This document shows positions 1-7,735 of a stretch of 64,000 bases of DNA, one piece after another (positions within the stretch are counted from its first letter, which is position 1; every line of letters begins with the position of its first letter). This DNA is from an uncultured SAR116 cluster alpha proteobacterium. Lineage in GTDB: Bacteria > Pseudomonadota > Alphaproteobacteria > Puniceispirillales > Marisalimonadaceae. The translations under genes and the position numbers were made by a program. A model generated the notes under the pieces. That model did no database searches. It saw nothing but the letters and a program-made list of their open reading frames with translations, and was not told the origin of the DNA. The stretch is taken from NCBI GenBank assembly GCA_902619615.1, contig CACNFD010000001.1:1-64000 (forward strand), in the 5' to 3' direction.

Positions 1-81
1 GAGAAAGGAGTAATTTTTAATCTAATCAAAAAATATCAAATAATCTTTACCTCTAATTTTAAATTTGTTTAAATTATATAT

Positions 82-444
82 ATGGCAAAACCAATAAATA
101 TATACTCTAAATTCAATAAATTTGACGATTATTGGTCTCCAAAAGTAATATCTGAGATGAATAATTATCAATTTAAATTAGTTAAAATAAAAGGTGAATT
201 CATTAAACATCACCATTCAGACACAGATGAAGTTTTTATTGTAATCAAAGGGAGTATGAAAATAGAATTTGATGCAGAAATCATAGAAGTAAATGAAGGT
301 GAAATGATAGTAGTACCTAAAGGGGTGGATCACAAACCAACTGCTAAAAACGAGTGTCATGTGATGTTAGTAGAACCTAAAGGAATATTAAATACTGGTA
401 ACGTAAAAGGAGATATAACAGCTCCTAATGATGAATGGATTTAA
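82..444 (+). CDS. Cupin-fold protein
   Basis: This is a 120-residue single-domain cupin, about the usual size for a stand-alone cupin_2 protein. The first metal-binding motif is visible around residues 43-51 (HHHSDTDEVF), followed by IKGSM and the glycine/proline turn VPKGVDHKP that carries the last cupin histidine. Such proteins bind a divalent metal and act as small isomerases, dioxygenases or ligand sensors. The substrate cannot be read from the sequence. There is no signal peptide, so it is cytoplasmic. It lies 3 bases upstream of the broken MORN-repeat gene. The family is confident and the function unknown. Confidence 0.85.
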   Translation: MAKPINIYSKFNKFDDYWSPKVISEMNNYQFKLVKIKGEFIKHHHSDTDEVFIVIKGSMKIEFDAEIIEVNEGEMIVVPKGVDHKPTAKNECHVMLVEPKGILNTGNVKGDITAPNDEWI

Positions 445-447
445 GTA

Positions 448-1028
448 ATGATTTCAGTTTATATAAAATTCATTTGGATGATTGTTTTTACATTTCTAAT
501 TTTTTTTGTTGTACGTTCTGTTAATAGTGAGACGATGAGTGATTTAATTTGGGAAAAAGAAATTTATTATAAAAAAATACCAAAGTTCCTTTCAGTGGAG
601 AAATAAATGGAAACATTAAAGGTCAGATCCAAGATGGAAATAAAGAAGGTACATGGGTAAGATATTACAGTAATGGACAATTATTTTCTGTATCAAATTA
701 TAAAACTGGTAGAAAAAATGGTGCCTGGATTACATACAACAATGAAGGTCATTTAATAGAAAAAGGTCAATATATAAATGATCTTGAAGAGGGTCACTGG
801 ATACGTCTATTTGAAAATGGTGAAATAAACTACAAAGGTAAGTTTAAGAATGGCAAAAAATCAGGATCTTGGATTTCTTATTATTATAACGGACAATTAA
901 AATATCAAGGGAATTATAAAAATGGGACTAAGGATGGTTATTGGGAGTATTTTTCTCCATCTGGTTATTTATATGAAGAATATTCTGGTTATTTCAAAAA
1001 CAATAAAAAAGTTAGCAGTAAAATATGA
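448..1028 (+). pseudogene. Exported MORN-repeat (YwqK-like) protein, frame broken
   Basis: The 5' part (from ATG 448) encodes a hydrophobic signal or anchor segment, then LIWEKEIYYKK, and runs into a stop at 604-606. The rest is open in the -1 frame from about 578 to the TGA at 1026-1028. It begins KVPFSGEINGN and continues through about five 24-residue MORN-like repeats of the form GxWxxYxxNGQLxxxGxY. The switch lies in a run of seven A at 571-577, where one extra A would restore a single protein of about 193 residues. It may be a real mutation, transcriptional slippage or a base-calling error. Family members are exported MORN proteins, some annotated as toxin-antitoxin YwqK antitoxins. No toxin partner is seen here. 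Confidence 0.75.
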
Positions 1029-1049
1029 AAAAAAATTACTAACTTAATT

Positions 1050-1295
1050 TTAGCCCACAATTCCTCTTATCATTGAAATAAATGGAATTATTTTAGAAGC
1101 AATATTTTGAAGTAGAGCAATAGGATTAATTCCAAATCTTGGCAAAATAAAAAATATAATTACTACAATCAATAATGTTAACATTATTGGAAGGATGAAC
1201 TTAGCACTTCCATGATCTCTTTTAGACATAAATAAATTAAACACAAAATAAGCAATCAAAAAAATGATAACTAAAAAGATTATAAGTTTTAACAT
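1050..1295 (-). CDS. Small two-helix membrane protein
   Basis: This 81-residue protein has a hydrophobic N-terminal helix (about residues 3-23), a short basic loop with SKRDHG, a second helix (about 33-52) and an amphipathic hydrophobic tail beginning FGINPIALLQ. It is convergent with the MORN-repeat gene. The layout of a helix pair followed by an RxGxxP-like turn resembles the membrane N-terminus of alphaproteobacterial DnaJ-like (TIM14-type) proteins, but there is no J domain. I do not recognise it with certainty. It is probably an inner-membrane protein of unknown function. Confidence 0.6.
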   Translation of the reverse strand: MLKLIIFLVIIFLIAYFVFNLFMSKRDHGSAKFILPIMLTLLIVVIIFFILPRFGINPIALLQNIASKIIPFISMIRGIVG

Positions 1296-1313
1296 TTATT
1301 AGGTTTATGCTTT

Positions 1314-1460
1314 TTACTGTAAGTTTGGTTTTTTTGAAAAATGTTTAGTTAATATTTTTCTTATGTTGTCCTTAATTTTAGAGTAATTCCAAATACACAC
1401 AAATGAAACTAAAGCTAAAACAAAAGTAGAAAAGAAACTTGTTGTAGAACCAATACACAT
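1314..1460 (-). CDS. Possible 48-residue single-helix membrane protein
   Basis: An open frame from ATG (1458-1460) to TAA (1314-1316) encodes a short N-terminus, one hydrophobic helix (about residues 9-24, including FVLALVSFVCIW) and a lysine-rich cytoplasmic tail. It fills the gap of about 250 bases between two minus-strand genes. No clear ribosome binding site precedes the ATG. The helix-plus-basic-tail pattern is typical of small membrane proteins, but chance cannot be excluded in such AT-rich DNA. Confidence 0.35.
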   Translation of the reverse strand: MCIGSTTSFFSTFVLALVSFVCIWNYSKIKDNIRKILTKHFSKKPNLQ

Positions 1461-1545
1461 GGTTAATAATTTAATTTAATAATAAATGTTTTTCAAGTTG
1501 TATTTAAAAAATTAAACATTTTTAATTTAATATTTTTTCTTATGT

Positions 1546-2088
1546 CTAATAAATATCTGTAAGTGATGCATTATTATTTTTTGGATTATTTACATCCATA
1601 GAAACCCGATAAAAATTTATATTATTGTTAGCATTACTATTAAATATATCTTTGCCTGAAAGAAATGGTGTAATTTCAGACTCTTCTAATAAAACAGGTT
1701 GTCTGTGATGTATATGATTTATTTGATCAACGGAATTTCTTGTCAATATTAAACAACCAATCTCATTATATAAACCAGCAAAAAAATTAGTTTGGGAAAA
1801 GTGATAATAAGGTATTTTTTTATTAACTTTTCTTTGCCACTCATACCAACCATTGTTAAAAATTATACATCTCTTTGCATTTTTAAATGATGGTTTTTGA
1901 TTCATAGTTTCAGAACGACAATTAATTAAGTTCATATCTTGTTTCCATAATGGAGAATATGACCATTTCATTAACTGAGATTTTTCTTTAGTTTTTACTG
2001 GTACTAATTGTGAGGGACATATATTATATGAAATGTCATATTCTAAATTGAATGCATTTTTTGACGAAATAACAAATCTTCCACACAT
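1546..2088 (-). CDS. yedK: SRAP-family abasic-site DNA-protein crosslinker (YedK/HMCES)
   Basis: YedK/HMCES proteins form a covalent thiazolidine bond with abasic sites in single-stranded DNA, using Cys2 after removal of the initiator Met. I therefore start at the internal ATG (2086-2088) that gives MCGRF, rather than at the longer upstream frame, for a protein of 180 residues. Other family motifs are present: YNICPSQLVPV, the NCRSETM segment with the active-site Asn, GWYEW with the active-site Glu, and HHRQPVLL with the histidine. It stands alone on the minus strand. Identification is secure and the length is slightly short for the family. Confidence 0.92.
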   Translation of the reverse strand: MCGRFVISSKNAFNLEYDISYNICPSQLVPVKTKEKSQLMKWSYSPLWKQDMNLINCRSETMNQKPSFKNAKRCIIFNNGWYEWQRKVNKKIPYYHFSQTNFFAGLYNEIGCLILTRNSVDQINHIHHRQPVLLEESEITPFLSGKDIFNSNANNNINFYRVSMDVNNPKNNNASLTDIY

Positions 2089-2196
2089 CTGAATAGAATA
2101 ACTTATTTTATTCAAAACTAGTAAACAAAAAAAAATTAATTAATAATTATATCAAAGATTTAAAAATTAATGTTTATGTTGTTCTGAGTTAAACCC

Positions 2197-2574
2197 TTGC
2201 TAGCTGATATTATTTTAATTTTACATTTTTTTGTTGTAATTTTTATTACTGTTGGTTTTTTATTAGTACCTATTGGTTATTATTATGATTGGAGTTGGAT
2301 AAAAAACTTTAAATTAAGATTATTTCATTTTGGTCTAATGTTTATAGTGACATTCGAAACTCTTGCTGGCATAACTTGTCCATTAACCTCTATTGAAAAT
2401 TATCTGCGAGGAATAAATAATAGTAAATCTTTTATTTCTTTTTGGATTGAAAAGATTATTTACTGGGACTTTCCAACTAGTTTTTTTATGTTTTTATATT
2501 TTGTATTTTTAGGATGGACCTTTTTGATGTGGAAGATTTATCCTCCAAAGTTTAAGGACAGTTATTTAAAATAA
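2197..2574 (+). CDS. DUF2784 membrane protein
   Basis: This 125-residue inner-membrane protein has about four hydrophobic helices. The N-terminal LADIILILHFFVVIF and the central FETLAGITCPLTSIEN, with its conserved Cys and Leu-Thr, are typical of DUF2784. The function of the family is not known to me. The start is TTG at 2197: a stop lies just upstream in frame and no ATG is available before the conserved N-terminus. It is followed by a small membrane protein gene on the same strand. Confidence 0.85.
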   Translation: MLADIILILHFFVVIFITVGFLLVPIGYYYDWSWIKNFKLRLFHFGLMFIVTFETLAGITCPLTSIENYLRGINNSKSFISFWIEKIIYWDFPTSFFMFLYFVFLGWTFLMWKIYPPKFKDSYLK

Positions 2575-2621
2575 TTTATCATAAATATTGGATTAAAAAC
2601 TTTAACAAATAAGAGATTAAT

Positions 2622-2795
2622 ATGGATTTTAAATATGCTCAAAGTTGGTTACTTGGAATTGTTTGTTTTGTATATGGAATTTATAGAGTTATAGGTGGAT
2701 CGGATGAATCTTTTAATTGGGTAGACGCTGCAGCTATTTTTGGATTTTGCTATTCAGTTTATGTTACCCAACTAAAAAAATCTGAAGATGATTAA
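2622..2795 (+). CDS. 57-residue membrane protein, paralogue of the one at 5544
   Basis: An open frame from ATG 2622 to TAA 2795 encodes two hydrophobic segments separated by an acidic loop and ending in a charged tail (KKSEDD). It aligns almost without gaps to the 61-residue protein at 5544-5729. They share W-x6-F-x2-G-I-x-R-x-I, then F, and finally GFC[YF][SG]VY[VL]T at the end of helix 2. Conservation between two genes 3 kb apart is good evidence that both are real. The family is unknown to me, and a small inner-membrane protein is the only safe call. Confidence 0.75.
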   Translation: MDFKYAQSWLLGIVCFVYGIYRVIGGSDESFNWVDAAAIFGFCYSVYVTQLKKSEDD

Positions 2796-2861
2796 ATAAA
2801 TACAAGGTAAAGTATTTTTATACATAATATGCATAAATATGCATATAATAAATTTATTATA

Positions 2862-3056
2862 TTAATTTTTTTTCAATAAGTTTTTAATGCTGTTTAAAAG
2901 TTGTTTATTATCGTCTTTATACTTAAATTTTATTAATGCAATTTTATCATCAATATTATTAGTTTTTTTTAGATAAGAGTTAAATAAATCGCTTTTCTTA
3001 GATTTTAGTTTTGCTTCAGCTTTAAATTTATTAAGCTTATCATTTTCTTTATTCAT
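2862..3056 (-). CDS. Small charged hypothetical protein
   Basis: A 64-residue, lysine-rich, hydrophilic protein without signal or membrane segment. It is predicted to be mostly helical (NKFKAEAKLKSKKSD and a C-terminal LLNSIKNLLKKN). I do not recognise it. It sits alone on the minus strand and points away from cutA. High lysine content is expected in AT-rich DNA, so this is a moderate-confidence gene. Confidence 0.5.
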   Translation of the reverse strand: MNKENDKLNKFKAEAKLKSKKSDLFNSYLKKTNNIDDKIALIKFKYKDDNKQLLNSIKNLLKKN

Positions 3057-3153
3057 AAATTATCGTACCTCATGTCAGTTTTTAAAATAAATTAGAACTT
3101 GAAAATTTTTATTACTCTTTACGTTAAGCTATTAATCAGTTTAAGATTTACTT

Positions 3154-3486
3154 ATGATAAAAGATAAATTTTGCTTTGTATATGTGACAGTTGAAAATTT
3201 TGAGCAAGCAGAGCTAATTGCCGAACTTGCGATTAAAGACAAATTAGTTGCATGCGCAAATATTTTTCCAGAGTCTCATTCCATGTTTGAATGGAAAGGA
3301 GAAGTTAAATTGGAAAAGGAAACAGTTTTAATATTAAAAACATTGGTTAATAAATATGATTTACTTGAAAAGTTAATAATTAAAAATCATGTATACGAAA
3401 CACCATGTATACTAAAGATAGATGTTTCTATGGGGCATAAAGATTTTTTAAAATGGGTTGAAACGTCTGTAAGTCTATCTGATTAG
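3154..3486 (+). CDS. cutA: CutA1-family divalent-ion tolerance protein
   Basis: A 110-residue protein of normal CutA1 length. The N-terminal FCFVYVTVENFEQAELIAE, the LVACANIFP segment with the conserved Cys, SMFEWKGEV and KNHVYETPCIL are family hallmarks. CutA1 forms very stable ferredoxin-like trimers in the cytoplasm and has been linked to copper and divalent-metal tolerance, though its biochemical role is unsettled. The DUF4174 gene starts 1 base after its stop, so the two are probably co-transcribed. Confidence 0.92.
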   Translation: MIKDKFCFVYVTVENFEQAELIAELAIKDKLVACANIFPESHSMFEWKGEVKLEKETVLILKTLVNKYDLLEKLIIKNHVYETPCILKIDVSMGHKDFLKWVETSVSLSD

Positions 3487-3487
3487 A

Positions 3488-3925
3488 ATGAATAAATTAT
3501 ATTTGAAAAAAATATCTACTTTTTTAATGATTTCGTTTATATCTATTTCAATAGGTTATGCCTCTGAAAAAATAATCTTGGAAGACTATATCAATTCTTT
3601 TGCATGGGAAAAAAGGATAGTCCTTTTTATTTCAAAATCCAAATACATTTATTTCATAAATGAAACCGATAATTTTTTCAAACTAAATAAATGTGAAAAT
3701 GATAGTAGAAATTTAAAGTATATTCGAATAGTAGGTGATGAAGTAAAAAAATATAATATTTCAGAAAAATTTAAAAACAAATATGGAATGTGGTTGATTG
3801 GTTATGACGGTCAAATAAAATCATATTCATCAAATATCTCATTATTAAGAGAAATTTATAATATTGTAGACAAAATGCCTTTAAGGAAAAAAGAAATATT
3901 GGAACAAAAAATAAAATGTTACTAA
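3488..3925 (+). CDS. Exported DUF4174 protein
   Basis: A 145-residue protein with an N-terminal signal peptide ending near IGYASE. The mature part matches the DUF4174 pattern: LEDYINSFAWEKRIVLFI at the start, then MWLIGYDGQIK and the C-terminal IVDKMPLRKKE (the family consensus ends in a DxMPMRxxE-like motif). It has a thioredoxin-like arrangement without a CXXC pair. It probably acts in the periplasm with unknown function. It is translationally close-coupled to cutA. Confidence 0.8.
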   Translation: MNKLYLKKISTFLMISFISISIGYASEKIILEDYINSFAWEKRIVLFISKSKYIYFINETDNFFKLNKCENDSRNLKYIRIVGDEVKKYNISEKFKNKYGMWLIGYDGQIKSYSSNISLLREIYNIVDKMPLRKKEILEQKIKCY

Positions 3926-4009
3926 TAAATTTAGGTTAATAGTTGAATAAAATAAAAAAATTACCAAATATCTCATAACGAAATCAAAACATCTGCCATA
4001 CTCAACAAA

Positions 4010-4687
4010 ATGATATTTTATATAATATTACTTCTAGTACTATCAATCGCCCCAATGATTTGGCTAAATTACGTATTTACTAAAAATGACAAAATTCTAA
4101 TAAATATGCCTTTTACTGGATTAGAATTTGGCAAAATTATTCTTAATGAGCTTGGCTTAAATGATGTTAAAATTGAAAAATCTTTAAGTATAGATCATTA
4201 TGATCTTAGTGAAAAAAAAGTAAAAGTTTCAGAAAATCGTCTTTCTAGGAAAAGTCTTACTGCTATATCAATTGTCTGCCACGAAATTGGTCATGCAATG
4301 CAACATCATGAAAAATATAAACCTCTTGAACAGAGGACAAGCCTTGTTAAGAATACAGCTTGGATCTCACAGCTGGGCAGCGGGTTATTACTAATGGGTA
4401 TACCAACAATCTTTGCGACTGGTTCTTATTCATTAATAAAAGTATGTCTAATATTAATATTATTGTCACTTATAATTGGTGTAATAATTCATTTAATAAC
4501 TTTAGAAGTTGAATTAGATGCTAGTTTTAATAGAGCTTTGCCAATAATAAAAAGTAAAGTTCCAAAAGAGTATCACGATGCTTGTCAATCTATTCTAAAA
4601 GCTGCTGCTTTTACCTATGTTGTTGGAGTTATAAGAAACTTTGTGTCTCTAAGATTTATTTGGTTATTACTTTCAAGAATTAGATAA
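4010..4687 (+). CDS. YugP-like membrane zinc metallopeptidase
   Basis: A 225-residue inner-membrane protease of the YugP (zinc metallopeptidase 2) family. An N-terminal helix (residues 2-20) precedes a soluble part with the zinc motif HEIGHAMQHHE at about residues 91-101. Two membrane segments follow at about 120-160, and then LEVELDASFNRALP, where the Glu/Asp of ELDAS supply the third metal ligand in such gluzincins. The substrate is not known. A 64-residue gene follows after 2 bases, suggesting an operon. Confidence 0.88.
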   Translation: MIFYIILLLVLSIAPMIWLNYVFTKNDKILINMPFTGLEFGKIILNELGLNDVKIEKSLSIDHYDLSEKKVKVSENRLSRKSLTAISIVCHEIGHAMQHHEKYKPLEQRTSLVKNTAWISQLGSGLLLMGIPTIFATGSYSLIKVCLILILLSLIIGVIIHLITLEVELDASFNRALPIIKSKVPKEYHDACQSILKAAAFTYVVGVIRNFVSLRFIWLLLSRIR

Positions 4688-4689
4688 TT

Positions 4690-4884
4690 ATGACTAATAA
4701 AAAACAAAAATATATTATTACGCTTTTAGTAGATAATAGAGAATGGAACAGCCAACCTATAGAGGGAGAATTGGGTAATCTTCAGAGTATAATTGATGAA
4801 GCATTAGAACAACACAGAATTTCTAGATTTTTTACGATTAGACCAAAGCACGTAGAGTTTAAAAGAGCAACCTTACTAAAATAA
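4690..4884 (+). CDS. Small hypothetical protein downstream of the YugP-like protease
   Basis: A 64-residue soluble protein with no recognisable motif. It begins with a beta-like YIITLLVDNREW, then has an acidic helix and ends in a basic strand (FFTIRPKHVEFKRATLLK). It starts 2 bases after the protease gene, so it is probably translated from the same mRNA. I do not recognise the family. Confidence 0.6.
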   Translation: MTNKKQKYIITLLVDNREWNSQPIEGELGNLQSIIDEALEQHRISRFFTIRPKHVEFKRATLLK

Positions 4885-4895
4885 ATATATTAGAT

Positions 4896-5438
4896 TTAAT
4901 CTATAAAATTAATTTCTTTAATATAAATATCTGCTGAATGATCTCTCCCAAATGCAACAACTCCTACAGATGTAATATTTTCTGGAATGATTTGTTTAGA
5001 TAAGAAAACACTAGACCTTTTAAATTCATTTATTGGTAATTTAAATATTTTGAAATCATTAATAACTTTAAAACTAATTTGATAATATTGCCACGGTAGT
5101 AAAGTTCCAGATGTTCTCAAGTGAATAAAATAATTTTGATGATTACCTTTTGCAGTTATCTCAATAAATTTTGCGCCCTTTAAACTTGATTTTTCAAGTT
5201 TTCTTCTAATCTGAATGAAGCCTCCCTTGTTTTCTGTGGAAACGTTTCCAGTCAAACGTGCATACAAATTATTATTAATATTTATAAATTCAACTTTACC
5301 CGAAGACATGCCACCCATTACTTGATCTGAAATGAATTGCCACTTTTTTGGATTTTCGAAATTGTCTTTAAATATCTTATTACCTATTGCTTCTTGGGTT
5401 ATAATAAGGAAAAGAATAACAAATTTAAAAATATTCAT
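4896..5438 (-). CDS. CIA30-like exported carbohydrate-binding-fold protein
   Basis: A 180-residue protein with a signal peptide (residues 1-19). The mature part has the hallmark of complex I intermediate-associated protein 30 (CIA30/NDUFAF1): WQFISDQVMGGMSSGKVEF, then GGFIQIRRKL and the C-terminal INEFKRSSVFLSKQ followed by TSVGVVAFGRDHSADI. In mitochondria CIA30 helps assemble complex I. Bacterial homologues are often exported and of unknown role, with a beta-sandwich fold. Family is confident, but a direct role in complex I is not implied. Confidence 0.85.
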   Translation of the reverse strand: MNIFKFVILFLIITQEAIGNKIFKDNFENPKKWQFISDQVMGGMSSGKVEFININNNLYARLTGNVSTENKGGFIQIRRKLEKSSLKGAKFIEITAKGNHQNYFIHLRTSGTLLPWQYYQISFKVINDFKIFKLPINEFKRSSVFLSKQIIPENITSVGVVAFGRDHSADIYIKEINFID

Positions 5439-5543
5439 ATTAAATAAGCAAATTACGTTTTATAGTGATAGTTATCTAATTTTATTTGTAATAAAAGTTT
5501 ATCAATATTTTGATTAAATAAAACTTAAATATATTGGAAAAAA

Positions 5544-5729
5544 ATGAAAAAACAAATTATTGGCTGGATTATAGTTGCATCTGCATTTATGTGGGGCATA
5601 TTAAGATGGATAGATTTAGTTGAACCCAATTTTGTAATAAATTTTTTTGCCATCGGTGGCTTCTGCTTTGGAGTTTACCTTACTAAAGATCCAAATGAAG
5701 AAAATGATGAATTTAAATCTAATAATTAG
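5544..5729 (+). CDS. 61-residue membrane protein, paralogue of the one at 2622
   Basis: This small protein has two hydrophobic segments (about residues 5-20 and 27-45) and an acidic, hydrophilic C-terminus. It aligns with the 57-residue protein at 2622-2795 over W-x6-F-x2-G-I-x-R-x-I and GFC[YF][SG]VY[VL]T. Upstream is a weak purine-rich site (ggaaaaaa). It is followed by a small coiled-coil protein gene and MAPEG on the same strand. Function is unknown. Confidence 0.75.
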   Translation: MKKQIIGWIIVASAFMWGILRWIDLVEPNFVINFFAIGGFCFGVYLTKDPNEENDEFKSNN

Positions 5730-5766
5730 CATTTAAATTTTAGGAAAATTTAAATTTGAGACCGCG

Positions 5767-5934
5767 ATGAACAAAAGAGATTATCCAAAAGAAATTAGCC
5801 AAAATGAGTGGCTAAAAAGACAAAATTATTTTCTTGAAGAACAAAACAAGAGACTAAAAAGTGAATTAGCTGAATCTAAGGAATATATAAATATCCTTAT
5901 TAACAAATTGAAGCTATATCAATCAAAACAGTAA
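5767..5934 (+). CDS. 55-residue coiled-coil protein
   Basis: An open frame from ATG 5767 to TAA 5934 encodes a hydrophilic, probably fully helical protein. Heptad-like spacing of hydrophobic residues runs from NEWLKRQNYFLEEQNKRL to INILINKLKL, resembling SlyX-size coiled coils, though I cannot assign a family. It lies between a small membrane protein gene and the MAPEG gene (13 bases downstream), all on the plus strand. Confidence 0.6.
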   Translation: MNKRDYPKEISQNEWLKRQNYFLEEQNKRLKSELAESKEYINILINKLKLYQSKQ

Positions 5935-5947
5935 CCTGGAGACAAAA

Positions 5948-6328
5948 ATGACGCTAACGAGTATTCTGATATTATCTTTTTTATTAGTCCTGATCCAAAT
6001 TACCATACCTGTACTAATAAGCCTGTTAACAAATAATGTAAAATTAACTTATTTATTCTCTTCCAGAGATAATGCAACAAATACTTCAATATATATAGAT
6101 AGAGCTAATAGGTCATTAAAAAATTTATTTGAAACACTACCAATATTTATTGGATTAATTCTTTTATCAATTATTAATGATGTAGATAACTCTTTACTAG
6201 CAATGATCTGGTTATTAGCAAGAATAATTTATGTTCCGGTATATATTGCTGGAATAAATTATGTTAGAACAGGCATCTGGGCAATTGCTCTTATATGTTT
6301 AATTATAATGAGTGTTAACTTTTTATAA
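5948..6328 (+). CDS. MAPEG-family membrane protein
   Basis: A 126-residue, four-helix inner-membrane protein of the MAPEG family (related to eicosanoid/glutathione-metabolising enzymes). The family signature is seen in RANRSLKNLFETLPIFIG, where Arg-Ala and Asn-x-x-E bind glutathione in characterised members, and in ARIIYVPVYIAGINYVRT near the C-terminus. A strong ribosome site (ctggagacaaaa) precedes the ATG. Bacterial members of this branch have unknown substrates. Confidence 0.9.
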   Translation: MTLTSILILSFLLVLIQITIPVLISLLTNNVKLTYLFSSRDNATNTSIYIDRANRSLKNLFETLPIFIGLILLSIINDVDNSLLAMIWLLARIIYVPVYIAGINYVRTGIWAIALICLIIMSVNFL

Positions 6329-6332
6329 GAAT

Positions 6333-6629
6333 TTAAGAATTTGTATCAACTATAACCTCACCACTATAAACAATTTCTTTAGGGGATAAGGAATTAGGAA
6401 TAGAATTGTGTTTTGACAAATAAGATCTAATTTCCTTCAAATGTTTTTCATCATCATATTTCCAAATACTTGTCACTTGGTTTTTAAGTGAGATATTTTG
6501 TATCATTGTAAAATTTACTTTAAGTTTATCTTTAAGCGCATCTTCATAAATCTTATGAGAAATAGCAATAAACATTTCTGCATGTTGTTCGTTTTGGAAT
6601 GTTCTTACTGTTATTCTTATTATAGACAT
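6333..6629 (-). CDS. Hypothetical protein, possible ferredoxin-like dimer fold
   Basis: A 98-residue cytoplasmic protein. The beta-alpha-beta order (IIRITVRTF, a helix at about 18-32, VNFTMIQNISL, TSIWKYDDEKHLKEI, a helix, then EIVYSGEVIVD) looks like the alpha/beta-barrel dimers of the monooxygenase (ABM) type. No diagnostic motif is present, so that is inference from pattern only. It is convergent with MAPEG, with 4 bases between stops. Confidence 0.55.
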   Translation of the reverse strand: MSIIRITVRTFQNEQHAEMFIAISHKIYEDALKDKLKVNFTMIQNISLKNQVTSIWKYDDEKHLKEIRSYLSKHNSIPNSLSPKEIVYSGEVIVDTNS

Positions 6630-6727
6630 AAAAATATTCTATAAACTGATAACAAGAAATTCAAATATTTTATATAATACTACTTAAGTTTGAAATTTTT
6701 TTATGTAATGAAAAGTATGAGGTATAA

Positions 6728-7702
6728 ATGGCCAAAGCAATTGTCTTAAGAGAACACGGTAATTCTAATGTTTTAAAATTAGAAGATATTGAAATCAAAA
6801 AACCAAAAGAAAATGAACTCCTCATAAGACAAACAGCAATAGGAGTTCATTTTCATGATATTTATGTAAGGTCTGGGCTTTATAAAACGCTTGAGCTTCC
6901 TGGAATACCAGGCCTTGAAGCAGTTGGCATAATAGAAGAAATAGGAGCAGGTATAGATAACTTTAAAAAAGGTGATAAAATAGGATATATTACAAAAAAT
7001 TATGGCGCATACTCAAGCCACAGGATTTTAGATAAAAATCTGGCTGTTAAGATTCCTGATTTTATATCAGATGAAATAATGGCAACAAATTTTTCGAGAG
7101 CAATAACAGTACAAATGTTAATAGATCAAGTTACGAAATTAGATGATTCTGATACTGTTTTAATTACTGCGGCTACAGGCGGTATAGGAAGAATTTTTTC
7201 TCAATGGGCAAAATCAAAAGGAGCTATTGTAATTGGAACTGTTGGAAGTAATGAAAAAATTTCTACCGCAAAGTCTTATGGATGTGATTATACACTTACT
7301 TATGACCAAATAGATTTTACCAAAAAAGTAATGGAACTTACAAATGGGAAAGGTGTAGATAAAGTTTTTGATTCTGTAGGCAAAGACACATTTGAAAATT
7401 CGCTTAGGAGTATTAAAGTTTGTGGGCATTTAATAAATTTTGGACAATCATCTGGACCAATCGATCCAATTTCAATGTCTATTTTAGCTAGTAAATCACT
7501 AACAATTTCAAGACCTATTTTATTTGATTATATTTCTGACTCACACTTATACAAAAAAATGGCTAATTCAGTTTTTCAAGCGTTAAAAAATAATAAAATT
7601 ACATTGCCAGAATTTCAACCTTTTAAACTTAAAGATGCCAACTTAGCACATAATATGTTAGAATCTAGAAGTGGTGGCGGAAGTGTATATTTGGAGCCTT
7701 GA
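6728..7702 (+). CDS. NADPH:quinone reductase-like zinc-free MDR enzyme
   Basis: A 324-residue protein of usual length for quinone oxidoreductase (zeta-crystallin/QorA). It has the N-terminal GroES-like half with HFHDIYVRSGLY and PGIPGLEAVGIIEEIG, and the Rossmann half with the nucleotide loop AATGGIGRIFSQWAK (about residues 142-156). The zinc ligands of alcohol dehydrogenases are missing, as is normal for this subfamily. It likely reduces quinones or enones with NADPH in the cytoplasm. The start ATG follows gaggtata. Confidence 0.9.
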   Translation: MAKAIVLREHGNSNVLKLEDIEIKKPKENELLIRQTAIGVHFHDIYVRSGLYKTLELPGIPGLEAVGIIEEIGAGIDNFKKGDKIGYITKNYGAYSSHRILDKNLAVKIPDFISDEIMATNFSRAITVQMLIDQVTKLDDSDTVLITAATGGIGRIFSQWAKSKGAIVIGTVGSNEKISTAKSYGCDYTLTYDQIDFTKKVMELTNGKGVDKVFDSVGKDTFENSLRSIKVCGHLINFGQSSGPIDPISMSILASKSLTISRPILFDYISDSHLYKKMANSVFQALKNNKITLPEFQPFKLKDANLAHNMLESRSGGGSVYLEP

Positions 7703-7735
7703 AAAAGTTTTTGTTAACATAGAAAATTAAAAATC

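Noticed and set aside
448..1028. A toxin-antitoxin system built on the YwqK-like protein
   Set aside because: The family name includes 'antitoxin' in some databases, but neighbours are a cupin and a small membrane protein with no toxin-like features.
2796..2861. Repeated atatgcata words between small genes
   Set aside because: In such AT-rich DNA short palindromic repeats are expected. There is no stem followed by a T run that would make a terminator.
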